Assembly (NCBI RefSeq): GCF_000172635.2
Contig: NC_018632.1
Location: forward strand, 2,418,001-2,482,000
Source: Alteromonas macleodii ATCC 27126
Lineage (GTDB): Bacteria; Pseudomonadota; Gammaproteobacteria; Enterobacterales; Alteromonadaceae
Direction: 5' to 3'
DNA: 64,000 bases
The notes beneath the pieces were generated by a model. That model ran no database searches. It saw only the letters and a list, made by a program, of their open reading frames with translations, and was not told the origin of the DNA. Shown piece after piece: positions 44,040 through 52,196 of the stretch (position 1 is the first letter of the stretch; the number at the start of each line of letters is the position of its first letter). The translations under genes and the position numbers were made by a program.

Positions 44040-44498
44040 TTATTTGAGGTTGCGGAGGCCTTGGGTGAGGAGTCGGTCTAGTGCGTTGGCAAAGTTTTGT
44101 TTGTCACGTTGGGAGAAGGCTTTTGGACCGCCTGTGTGTTCGCCGCTTGAGCGCATGGTTTCCATGAAATCTCGCATGCCCAGTATCTGTTTGATAGACG
44201 ACTTGTCGTATTCTTCACCACGATTATTCAACGCTAGCGCATTTTTCGCCAGTACATCAGCGGCCAATGGAATGTCATTGGTAATCACCAAGTCACCCGC
44301 TTCACACTTCTCTACTATGTAATCGTCAGCAGCATCGAAGCCTGACGGTACTTGCGTTAGGGTTATGTGTTTGTCTGGTGGTACAGACATGGAATGGTTA
44401 GCCACCAAAGACAAAGGCAGCTTGGTACGTCTGGCTGCCTTAAAAAGAATGTCTTTGATCACTGCAGGGCACGCGTCGGCGTCAACCCATATATGCAT
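44040..44498 (-). CDS. YaiI/YqxD family protein (DUF188)
   Basis: 152 residues. [36 protein letters not shown] and the C-terminal [23 protein letters not shown] are the family signatures. The fold resembles PIN-type nucleases, with conserved aspartates (D6, D8 and the TNDIPLA aspartate) but no proven activity. Full length. It ends six bases from the last repeat of the element on its left. Confidence 0.92.
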   Translation of the reverse strand: MHIWVDADACPAVIKDILFKAARRTKLPLSLVANHSMSVPPDKHITLTQVPSGFDAADDYIVEKCEAGDLVITNDIPLAADVLAKNALALNNRGEEYDKSSIKQILGMRDFMETMRSSGEHTGGPKAFSQRDKQNFANALDRLLTQGLRNLK

Positions 44499-44523
44499 GG
44501 TCGTATCTCGTAACTGTATCTAA

Positions 44524-45285
44524 TTACGCTAGCATACCACCATCTACCACCACTGTCGTGCCGGTCGTGTAGGTTGAAGCGTCTGATACTAAATACAATA
44601 CCGTGCCCGCCATTTCATCTGGGTCAGCGACACGGCCTAGTGGAATAACTTTAAGCGCGTGCTTCAAAATTTGCTCATTAGTTGTTAACGCTGACGCAAA
44701 TTTAGTATCAGTTAAGCCTGGCAATAATGCGTTTACGCGAATGTTCAAGCTACCGCACTCTTTTGCAAATGACTTAGTCATGCTGATAACCGCAGCTTTC
44801 GTTATAGAATAAATCCCCTGCATGTCGCCCGGTGTTACACCATTTACCGATGCCGTGTTGAGAATGACGCCACCACCCTGCTCTTTCATCATTTTGCCAG
44901 CTTCAATCGACATGAAGAAGTAGCCACGAATATTGACGTCTACAGTTTTATTGTAGGCGCCAAGATCAGTATCTAAGATATGCCCAAAGTAAGGATTGGC
45001 TGCCGCGTTGTTTACTAGAATATCCAGTTTTCCAAAATCGCGCTTAATGACGTTAAATGCTTCTGTAATTTGCTCCATTTCACCCACATGACACGCTAGC
45101 GCTGTCGCCTTACCACCTGCGTCACGAATTGAAGAAGCAACGGCTTCACAGCCGTCAATTTTGCGGCTTGATACAATTACATGCGCGCCATACTGGGCAA
45201 GCAAACGGGCAATAGACTCACCGATACCGCGACTTGCACCTGTAACCAGTGCCACTTTTCCTGTTAAATCAAAAAGGTTCTTCAT
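44524..45285 (-). CDS. SDR-family oxidoreductase
   Basis: 253 residues from ATG 45285, preferred to the ATG two codons upstream because AAGGA then has normal spacing. NAD(P)-binding TGASRGIGES, NNAAANPYFG, and the catalytic YSITKAA (YxxxK) with the preceding serine in NTASVNG. The C-terminus VVVDGGMLA is typical. It probably oxidises or reduces a hydroxyacyl or related carbonyl compound. It lies downstream of a second SDR and an acyl-CoA dehydrogenase on the same strand, a set that suggests degradation of an acyl compound. Confidence 0.9.
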   Translation of the reverse strand: MKNLFDLTGKVALVTGASRGIGESIARLLAQYGAHVIVSSRKIDGCEAVASSIRDAGGKATALACHVGEMEQITEAFNVIKRDFGKLDILVNNAAANPYFGHILDTDLGAYNKTVDVNIRGYFFMSIEAGKMMKEQGGGVILNTASVNGVTPGDMQGIYSITKAAVISMTKSFAKECGSLNIRVNALLPGLTDTKFASALTTNEQILKHALKVIPLGRVADPDEMAGTVLYLVSDASTYTTGTTVVVDGGMLA

Positions 45286-45361
45286 TGTCATATCCTTAAT
45301 TCTTGCTGATAAAGTGCTTTGTGCTTAATTTCTATTATTAACGCTTGTTGCGGTGCCTACT

Positions 45362-46129
45362 CTAGGCCAACATACCACCGTCAAGTACTACGGACTGACC
45401 CGTCATGAATGACGACTCATCACTACACAACCAAGCAATGGCATTAGCAATCTCTTCTGGTTTACCCAAACGCTTCATTGGATTTGCGCCAATAAGCCCT
45501 TTTTGGCCTCTTTCATCCAATTTTGATAAAACGCCTTGCACCATAGGGGTATCTACAAAGCTTGGACAAACAGCGTTTATGCGTATGTTCGCCCTTGCGT
45601 ATTCCACCGCCGCCGATTTAGTAAGCCCCACTACCCCATGTTTTGAAGCGCTGTAAGCACTAATCATAGGCGCAGACCGCAATCCAGCTACAGAGGCAAT
45701 ATTGATGATGTGGCCACCGCCTGTCGCCGTCATATGCTTGAGGGCGTTTTTCATGCAATACCACACGCCAGCTAAGTTGACCTGAATATTCTTCATAAAC
45801 ATGGCGTCATCGACTTCAGTTAGCGGAGCTGGAAAATGGTCGATACCCGCGTTATTAATAATTACGTCAATTTTGTCACTATGAGAAAGCGCCGTGTCGA
45901 ACATCGCTTTGACCTGAGCCGGTTCGGTAACATCCACAGCCACCGCATAGGCTTTGCCACCTGAGGCAACAATTTCTTCAGCCAATGTTATGGCGTTTTC
46001 TTCGTTTAGATCTGCAATACCAACTGTTGCACCACGCGCACTCAATACGCGAGCCGAAGCAGCACCGATACCCGAGCCACTACCAGTAATAAGAATATGC
46101 TTGCCTTCGACATTTGTAGCTACATTCAT
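45362..46129 (-). CDS. SDR-family oxidoreductase (3-hydroxyacyl/hydroxybutyrate dehydrogenase-like)
   Basis: 255 residues. TGSGSGIGAASARVLSARGA binds the cofactor; the acid following the second strand (IADLNEEN) favours NAD over NADP; INNAGIDHFPAP, INIASVAGLR and the YSASKHGVVGL catalytic motif follow. It is the middle gene of the acyl-CoA dehydrogenase operon. The first gene starts 78 bases before it and the next SDR 70 bases after it. Confidence 0.9.
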   Translation of the reverse strand: MNVATNVEGKHILITGSGSGIGAASARVLSARGATVGIADLNEENAITLAEEIVASGGKAYAVAVDVTEPAQVKAMFDTALSHSDKIDVIINNAGIDHFPAPLTEVDDAMFMKNIQVNLAGVWYCMKNALKHMTATGGGHIINIASVAGLRSAPMISAYSASKHGVVGLTKSAAVEYARANIRINAVCPSFVDTPMVQGVLSKLDERGQKGLIGANPMKRLGKPEEIANAIAWLCSDESSFMTGQSVVLDGGMLA

Positions 46130-46206
46130 TAGCTGTACTCCAATTTTGTGAACAAGCGCAACGCTGTTAAATAAAAGTCACTGCGCATGCTCTTTGTTTT
46201 GAATGA

Positions 46207-48009
46207 TTAAAAATAACTCGCTTTTACGTTGTTACACGTTGCCTCGCGTGAAGAAAGCACTTCAATATCGCGACTGACCAGCGGTAATTCCCAATTTAAG
46301 AAGTATTCCGCGGCCGCTAATTTACCTTCATAAAAGTCAGCATCTTGTTCGCCAGCACCGTTAGCGAGTGCTTGTTCGGCAACATTTGCCTGGCGTAGCC
46401 AAATCCAGCTCACCACACAACTTGAAAATACGTTTAAGAAGCAACTCGCATTGGTTAGCAAGACTGGTTGCTTATCTGAGCGCAAATCGGCTGCTGCCTG
46501 TTGAATTAAACCACCAAGCTGGTCTAGATAAGGTTTTAATTTTGCAGCTAGTGCCTGCGCTCGCGGTGTTTCTGCGCGCTTCATATCACTGGTTACACGA
46601 GAAAGCAGAACTTGAAGACCTTTGCCGTCGTGCTGCCATAACTTTCTTCCCAGCAGATCTAACGCCTGAATACCATTTGTACCCTCGTGAATTGGGTTTA
46701 GGCGGTTATCGCGCCAGCACTGCTCAACAGGATATTCACGGGTGTAGCCCGCACCACCTAGAATTTGAATTGCCAAATCGTTGGCTTTAGGGCCAAACTC
46801 CGAAGGCCATGCTTTGAACACGGGTGTTAAAAGATCTAAAAGCTGAGAAAGTTCGGTACGCTTTTCGCTGTCAGTTTCCGTTTCCATCTCATCGATGAGC
46901 ATGCTGCCGTATAAGCAGAGGGACATACCGCCTTCACAGTAGGCCTTTTGCGCTAGCAACATACGTCGCACGTCACCGCGATTGATAATAGGTGTAGGCT
47001 CGTCTTCTGGCGCAAGATTAGGCGCAGCGCGACCTTGGGTACGATCTTTTGCGTATTCTAGTGAGTAACGGTACCCGCGATACCCTATCATGGCAGCACC
47101 ATAGCCCACGCCAATGCGTGCTTCGTTCATCATCATGAACATGTAGCGCAAACCCTGGTGCGGCTCGCCAATCAGGTAGCCGTGGCAGTCACCATTTTCG
47201 CCAAAGGTTAGTGCGGTTGAAGTCGTACCTCGGTAGCCCATTTTATGGATAAGACCAGCAAGGGTTACATCGTTGCGCACATCTGGATTGCCGTCAGCGT
47301 CGAGACGGTATTTAGGTACAGCAAATAAGGAGATGCCTTTTACACCAGCTGGACCACCTGGAATTTTCGCCAACACCAAATGTACGATGTTGTCGGAAAG
47401 CTCATGCTCACCACCTGATATATAAATCTTGCTGCCTTTGATTCGGTACGTACCATCATCTTGCGGCCTTGCTGATGTACGAATATCAGCAAGTGACGAA
47501 CCGGCATGGGGCTCGGTAAGCGCCATGGTGCCAGTGAAGTCACCCGCTAGCATTTTTGATAGAAACGCACTTTTGATATCTTCGGAGGCAAAGTGTTTAA
47601 TGACATTGGCGGCCGCCGCAGTTAAGAAAGGATAAGCGGTTGACGATGGGTTTGCCGCTAAAAAATAGCCCGCGCAGGCATTCATCACGGTAACAGGAAG
47701 CTGCATGCCGCCATCTTCAAAATCAAAATGACCCGCGATAAACCCAGACTCTCTGTATGTGTCAAAAGCCACTTTTACGTCATCAATCATAGAGACTTTG
47801 GTGCCATCGAATGTAGGCTCGTTTTTATCAGCAACGGCATTATGTGGAAGAAATAACTCTTCTGCCATCTTCTCGGCCATATCAATAACAGCGTTGAAGG
47901 TTTCTACATTGTGCTCTTCGAAGCGAGCTTTTTCACATAAGGCTGCGGTGTTTAATACTTCGTACAGCTGAAATTGCATTTCACGGCGGGGAATAAGTTG
48001 ATCGGCCAT
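46207..48009 (-). CDS. Acyl-CoA dehydrogenase, long form with C-terminal extension
   Basis: 600 residues from ATG 48009, preferred over ATG 48042 because AGGA lies six bases before it. FAD and substrate motifs include GDFTGTMALTEPHAGSSLADIRT, KGSKIYISGGEHEL, QILGGAGYTREYPVEQCWRD and EGTNGIQALDLLGRKL (the catalytic base region). A further domain (about 450-600) is typical of the 600-residue bacterial class. It oxidises an acyl-CoA to the enoyl-CoA with transfer of electrons to ETF, whose genes lie at 59.6 kb. First gene of the SDR operon; divergent from a GlxA-type regulator. Confidence 0.92.
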   Translation of the reverse strand: MADQLIPRREMQFQLYEVLNTAALCEKARFEEHNVETFNAVIDMAEKMAEELFLPHNAVADKNEPTFDGTKVSMIDDVKVAFDTYRESGFIAGHFDFEDGGMQLPVTVMNACAGYFLAANPSSTAYPFLTAAAANVIKHFASEDIKSAFLSKMLAGDFTGTMALTEPHAGSSLADIRTSARPQDDGTYRIKGSKIYISGGEHELSDNIVHLVLAKIPGGPAGVKGISLFAVPKYRLDADGNPDVRNDVTLAGLIHKMGYRGTTSTALTFGENGDCHGYLIGEPHQGLRYMFMMMNEARIGVGYGAAMIGYRGYRYSLEYAKDRTQGRAAPNLAPEDEPTPIINRGDVRRMLLAQKAYCEGGMSLCLYGSMLIDEMETETDSEKRTELSQLLDLLTPVFKAWPSEFGPKANDLAIQILGGAGYTREYPVEQCWRDNRLNPIHEGTNGIQALDLLGRKLWQHDGKGLQVLLSRVTSDMKRAETPRAQALAAKLKPYLDQLGGLIQQAAADLRSDKQPVLLTNASCFLNVFSSCVVSWIWLRQANVAEQALANGAGEQDADFYEGKLAAAEYFLNWELPLVSRDIEVLSSREATCNNVKASYF

Positions 48010-48042
48010 GGTGTCCTGTCCTCTACGAAAACTTGTTAACAC

Positions 48043-48090
48043 ATTGTGTCATATTCGTTATCGTGCCATTATTGTCATTAATGACACAAT
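48043..48090. promoter_or_regulatory. Inverted ATTGTGTCAT sites between acyl-CoA dehydrogenase and glxA-type gene
   Basis: ATTGTGTCAT at 48043-48052 recurs inverted as ATGACACAAT at 48081-48090, and the latter extends into the near-palindrome ATTGTCATTAATGACACAAT. The pair lies in the 142-base divergent gap, a natural place for an operator of the adjacent AraC-type regulator. Confidence 0.55.
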
Positions 48091-48151
48091 AATGGTCAAT
48101 CACGCCAACAATCACTGAGTTTTATCTTATTTTATAACTCGAATTATTTTT

Positions 48152-49084
48152 ATGAATGACACGAAGTTCACCGTTACCGTACTCGGCTTTAACCAAGCCT
48201 TGGCATCTGCCATTACAGGAGCCCTCGATGTATTTGCTTTCGCAGGTATTAGTTGGCAGCGAATACACAACTTACCAACCAAACCACAGTTCAAAGTACA
48301 GTTGGCCAGTCACCATGGGCAGCCTATTCTTTGCTCTAATCAAGTTGTTCTACAGCCCAATATCGCCATCGAAGAAGTCTCACACACTGATGTCTTGTTA
48401 ATTCCCACCATTGGTGGCGATATTGATGAAGTGCTAGAAAGCACAGCGCCTCTGCTTGTACATATAAGGCGTCTTCAGAAAATGGGGGCCGACATTGCCG
48501 CCAATTGCACCGGTACTTTCCTTTTGGCCCAATCCGAATTATTGGACAATAAAATTGCCACTACACATTGGGGATTTACTGAAGACGATACGGTGTTTTG
48601 TGCAGGCGGCGGCATGGCGTGGATTGATTTATCTATCTTGTTGATAGAACGCTACTGTGGTCATCAGATTGCGAGCGATACGGCAAAATCCCACGTTTTG
48701 GATGTGTCCAGAACAAGCCAAACTATTTACGCCAGCAGTCGTCAGCGACGATTTCACTCAGACAAGGACATTAAAGCGGTACAGTCTTTTCTGGAAAAGA
48801 ACGTACAAAATAAATGTACGCTAAGCGAACTAGCGCTACGGCATAATATGACCGAACGCACACTTATACGCAGATTTAAAAACGCGTGTGATATTACACC
48901 AGGTCAGTATTTACAGTCGCTGCGCATTGAGCACGCGAGAAAGCTCTTAGAAACCTCTAGTATGCCGTTAGAGAGCGTGATTAGCGCTGTAGGCTATGAA
49001 GACCTTAGCTCGTTCACCCGACTATTTAAAAAAACGACTGGTTTATCACCTTCTCAATACCGAGCGAAATTCAAGCGAGGCTAA
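48152..49084 (+). CDS. GlxA-family AraC-type transcriptional regulator
   Basis: 310 residues. The N-terminal domain (about 1-185) is DJ-1/PfpI-like, with the cysteine elbow AANCTGTFLLAQSELL; the C-terminal AraC domain (about 205-310) has two helix-turn-helix motifs (CTLSELALRHNMTERTLIRRF and LESVISAVGYEDLSSFTRLFKK). It probably senses a small metabolite and controls the divergent acyl-CoA dehydrogenase/SDR operon; the intervening inverted sites support this. A terminator GCCTGTGCACACAGGCTTTTT follows at 49152. Confidence 0.92.
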   Translation: MNDTKFTVTVLGFNQALASAITGALDVFAFAGISWQRIHNLPTKPQFKVQLASHHGQPILCSNQVVLQPNIAIEEVSHTDVLLIPTIGGDIDEVLESTAPLLVHIRRLQKMGADIAANCTGTFLLAQSELLDNKIATTHWGFTEDDTVFCAGGGMAWIDLSILLIERYCGHQIASDTAKSHVLDVSRTSQTIYASSRQRRFHSDKDIKAVQSFLEKNVQNKCTLSELALRHNMTERTLIRRFKNACDITPGQYLQSLRIEHARKLLETSSMPLESVISAVGYEDLSSFTRLFKKTTGLSPSQYRAKFKRG

Positions 49085-49151
49085 TTTGATTTAGATGGTT
49101 AGTAGACTACTTGCACCAAAAAATATCTCTCTATTAAGTTTGATGTTCCAT

Positions 49152-49172
49152 GCCTGTGCACACAGGCTTTTT
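49152..49172 (+). terminator. Intrinsic terminator after the GlxA-type regulator
   Basis: GCCTGTG-CA-CACAGGC perfect stem followed by a T-run. Confidence 0.85.
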
Positions 49173-49346
49173 AGTTATATTCAATCTAACTAATATTGTG
49201 CATTTTCGATGAAAAACGCCTTGGTTTGCACAAATTTGAAGTTTTTATGTAAAAGTTTGTGTAAAATGCAGAGCCAAGCATAGATTGTTAATTTTTGTGC
49301 TAAAAACACTACAAAAGTATAAATTTAAAATCATCTTGGTGGAAAC

Positions 49347-51593
49347 ATGAGAACACACAAAATCGCCACACTAGCGTTAGCCGTTAGTGCTGCGTTCAGC
49401 TCTTCAGTTCTTGCACAAGAGGCCGCGACGACAGAAAAAAAAGAAGCCTCACTTGAACAGATTACCGTTACTGCGCAAAAGCGTACTCAGTCAATTCAGG
49501 AAGTACCTATTTCTGTTGCGACACTAAGCGGTGAGAAATTCGAAAGCCTATTCTCTGGCGGTGAAGATATTCTTGCTCTAGCGGTTCGCGTACCAGGTCT
49601 TTATGCTGAGTCATCAAATGGTCGTGTTGCACCGCGTTTTTATATTCGTGGTCTAGGTAACACCGACTTCGACCTTGCTGCATCACAACCTGTTTCTATT
49701 ATCATGGACGAAGTGGTAATGGAAAACGTGGTACTTAAAAGCTTCCCGCTTTTCGACGTTCAGCAAGTTGAAGTACTTCGTGGCCCACAAGGTACACTAT
49801 TTGGTCGTAACACCACTGCTGGTATCATTAAATTTGATACAGTAAAACCAACCCAAGACGTTGAAGGTTACGCGAAAGCAGGCTTCGGTTCATACGGTAC
49901 AATGAACTTCGAAGGCGCTATTAGCGGCGGTCTTACTGACGAACTTTCTGCCCGTCTTTCGGTATTGTCACAAGAGCGTGATGATTACATCGACAACGCA
50001 GCAACAGGTCAAAACGACGCATTAGGCGGCTTCGACGAAAAAGCATGGCGCTTACAACTTCTTTGGGAGCCATCAGCGGATTTCTCTGCACTTCTCAACG
50101 TACACGGCCGCGACTTAGACGGTACTGCTTCAATTTTCCGTGGAAACGTTTTTAATAAAGGCAGCAATGACCTTAACGATAGCTACGACCGCGAAACAGT
50201 AAGCTACGACGGCGATCTAGAAGGTAACGGTACAGATAACAACCCACAGTCTTACGAAGGTTTAGGTGCATCACTTAAATTAGAATACGACATGGACGAT
50301 GTAACCTTTACTTCAATCTCTGCAATTGAAACCGCTGAAGGTTCAAGCCTTGGCGACATCGACGGCGACGCGATTGCTTCACAAAACTTTGTAACTCAAG
50401 ATAACCTTGACGATCTAGAGCAGTACACGCAAGAATTTCGTTTAGCAAGCAACACCAGTGACCCTATGAACTGGCAAGTAGGTGCTTTCTATTACGATGC
50501 ATCGTTCAACGTAACCAGCATCGACGGTTTCTTTGGCGCGACTACGGTATTCCATGAAAACCAAACATGGGCGGTATTCGGTCAGTCATCTTACCAAGTT
50601 AACGACAAGCTAAACGTTACTGGTGGTATCCGTTACACTCACGACAAGAAATCTCTTGTTGTTGGCGAACAGAACGTTGACGGGTTTGCCGTTGTTCTAG
50701 GTATTGCATCTGTTCAAGATTATGACGATATCAATGTAGATGACGGTCAAACAAGCTTTGAACTAAGTGCAAACTACCGTGTAACTGACGACATGTCTGT
50801 TTTTGCTCGCTATGCTAATGGTTTCAGAGCGCAAACTATCCAAGGTCGTGACGTTGCATTTGAAGGTGCACCTTCAGTTGCAGACGCAGAAACGATCAAC
50901 TCTTTTGAAGTGGGTATTAAGTCAGACCTATTCGACGACACGCTACGTCTAAACGCTGCTGCGTTCTACTATACCGTTGATGACATGCAGTTCTCGGCCA
51001 TTGGTGGTGGTAACAACTTTACTGCGCTAGTGAATGCTGACGAAGGTGAAGCTTATGGTTTTGAAGTAGACGCTCAATGGCTAGCGACTGACGAACTTAC
51101 CTTTACTGCTGGCTACAGCTACAACCACACTGAAATCAAAGATGATTCTCTAACGGTTGCACCTTGTGGTACAAGCGCATCTGATGGCTTCACTGGCTAC
51201 TGTACAGTAACTGATGAGCGCCCAGATGGATTCAATGCAATCATTGATGGAAACCCTTTCCCGCAAGCACCTGAATCAATCTTTAACTTCACTGCACGTT
51301 ACACTATCCCTATGGGTGATGACGGTGAGTTCTTCGTGTTTACTGATTGGGCGTTCCAAGGTGAAACCAACATCTTCCTATATGAAGCGGTTGAGTTTAC
51401 TACAGACGACAATTTCGAAGGCGGTCTACGCATTGGTTATGAGAACTTTGCGCACAACTACACGGTAGCGCTATTCGGTCGTAACATTACAGACGAAGAC
51501 AACGTTAAAGGTGCAATCGACTTTGCAAACTTAACGGGTATTGTAAACGAACCTCGTATTTGGGGTGTTGAGTTTAAGTACACATATTACTAA
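49347..51593 (+). CDS. TonB-dependent outer-membrane receptor
   Basis: 748 residues with a signal peptide (ALAVSAAFSSSVLA). The plug domain has the TonB-box-like QITVTAQKRTQSIQEVPISV, then YIRGLGNTDF and VEVLRGPQGTLFGRNTTAGI. The beta-barrel ends in GVEFKYTYY with a terminal aromatic. The overall form is of the type that imports complex organic compounds rather than siderophores, though the substrate is unknown. The 262-base leader contains TTGAAG ... TAAAAT as a possible promoter. Single gene with a terminator. Confidence 0.93.
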   Translation: MRTHKIATLALAVSAAFSSSVLAQEAATTEKKEASLEQITVTAQKRTQSIQEVPISVATLSGEKFESLFSGGEDILALAVRVPGLYAESSNGRVAPRFYIRGLGNTDFDLAASQPVSIIMDEVVMENVVLKSFPLFDVQQVEVLRGPQGTLFGRNTTAGIIKFDTVKPTQDVEGYAKAGFGSYGTMNFEGAISGGLTDELSARLSVLSQERDDYIDNAATGQNDALGGFDEKAWRLQLLWEPSADFSALLNVHGRDLDGTASIFRGNVFNKGSNDLNDSYDRETVSYDGDLEGNGTDNNPQSYEGLGASLKLEYDMDDVTFTSISAIETAEGSSLGDIDGDAIASQNFVTQDNLDDLEQYTQEFRLASNTSDPMNWQVGAFYYDASFNVTSIDGFFGATTVFHENQTWAVFGQSSYQVNDKLNVTGGIRYTHDKKSLVVGEQNVDGFAVVLGIASVQDYDDINVDDGQTSFELSANYRVTDDMSVFARYANGFRAQTIQGRDVAFEGAPSVADAETINSFEVGIKSDLFDDTLRLNAAAFYYTVDDMQFSAIGGGNNFTALVNADEGEAYGFEVDAQWLATDELTFTAGYSYNHTEIKDDSLTVAPCGTSASDGFTGYCTVTDERPDGFNAIIDGNPFPQAPESIFNFTARYTIPMGDDGEFFVFTDWAFQGETNIFLYEAVEFTTDDNFEGGLRIGYENFAHNYTVALFGRNITDEDNVKGAIDFANLTGIVNEPRIWGVEFKYTYY

Positions 51594-51646
51594 GAAAAGT
51601 TAAGTAGCTACTCTCTTCCATTGTAGCTACCTATCTATTTAGTAGA

Positions 51647-51682
51647 AAAGCGGTGACGTTGAGAAACGTTACCGCTTTTTTT
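51647..51682 (+). terminator. Intrinsic terminator after the TonB receptor
   Basis: AAAAGCGGTGACGTT with AACGTTACCGCTTTTTTT, loop GAGA, 60 bases past the stop. Confidence 0.88.
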
Positions 51683-51687
51683 ATCTG

Positions 51688-52044
51688 TTACGCCGCCATA
51701 TGAATATCAGATGTAGGCATTTGCACTAGCTGCTGTAATTTCCTACACACCTTCACCCATCGCGCTACTTTCTGATAGTAGACCTGCTCGATCAACTGCC
51801 CTTTTTCATTAAACAGAAAGCTCGCCAGCTTCCCTTTACTACCCGGCATATAAAAGTGATGCACCGTGAATTGATGAGACAAAGGGGCATGTGCCACTTT
51901 TTGATACATACAGAAAGGCAGTGCATTTGCACGCTCATCGCCACCAGTTAAGCGACTACGGCGCTGAAACGTATCTGAACCTAAATCAGCCATTATGCCA
52001 TGTTTTAAAATAAGCTGGTCGACCGCTTTAATACCTGTTTGCAT
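51688..52044 (-). CDS. Unknown small protein behind a LexA-like site
   Basis: 118 residues, no signal or membrane segment, basic overall. Features: KAVDQLILKHGIMADLGSD, an RRSRLTGGDERANALPF segment, a histidine/tyrosine-rich middle (HQFTVHHFYMPGSKG), and a helical C-terminus. AGGAG lies six bases before ATG, so translation looks efficient. A palindrome resembling an SOS box sits 59-77 bases upstream. I do not recognise the family. Confidence 0.65.
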   Translation of the reverse strand: MQTGIKAVDQLILKHGIMADLGSDTFQRRSRLTGGDERANALPFCMYQKVAHAPLSHQFTVHHFYMPGSKGKLASFLFNEKGQLIEQVYYQKVARWVKVCRKLQQLVQMPTSDIHMAA

Positions 52045-52102
52045 AACTATCTCCTAAATGTTGCGCTAATCAGCGAACCAAGATGAGACTCAAAATAAAC
52101 CA

Positions 52103-52121
52103 TACTGATATTTATACAGTA
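52103..52121 (-). promoter_or_regulatory. LexA-like palindrome
   Basis: TACTG-ATATTTATA-CAGTA: the outer arms match the gammaproteobacterial SOS box TACTGTATATATATACAGTA, but the spacer between CTG and CAG is nine bases, one shorter than standard. Confidence 0.5.
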
Positions 52122-52146
52122 TATGGTTATTTGTTTAAAATGCAAA

Positions 52147-52172
52147 CAAAAAAGCCGCTTATTCAAGCGGCT
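52147..52172 (-). terminator. Intrinsic terminator of the prolyl oligopeptidase gene
   Basis: Read on the minus strand, GCCGCTTGAATAAGCGGCTTTTTT: perfect seven-base arms with a T-run, about 25 bases past the stop. Confidence 0.88.
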
Positions 52173-52196
52173 CCTGTTTAGTCGTTGTCAGAAAGC

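Noticed and set aside
46368-46790. 140-codon frame antisense to the acyl-CoA dehydrogenase
   Set aside because: No ribosome site or family features; shadow of the opposite strand.
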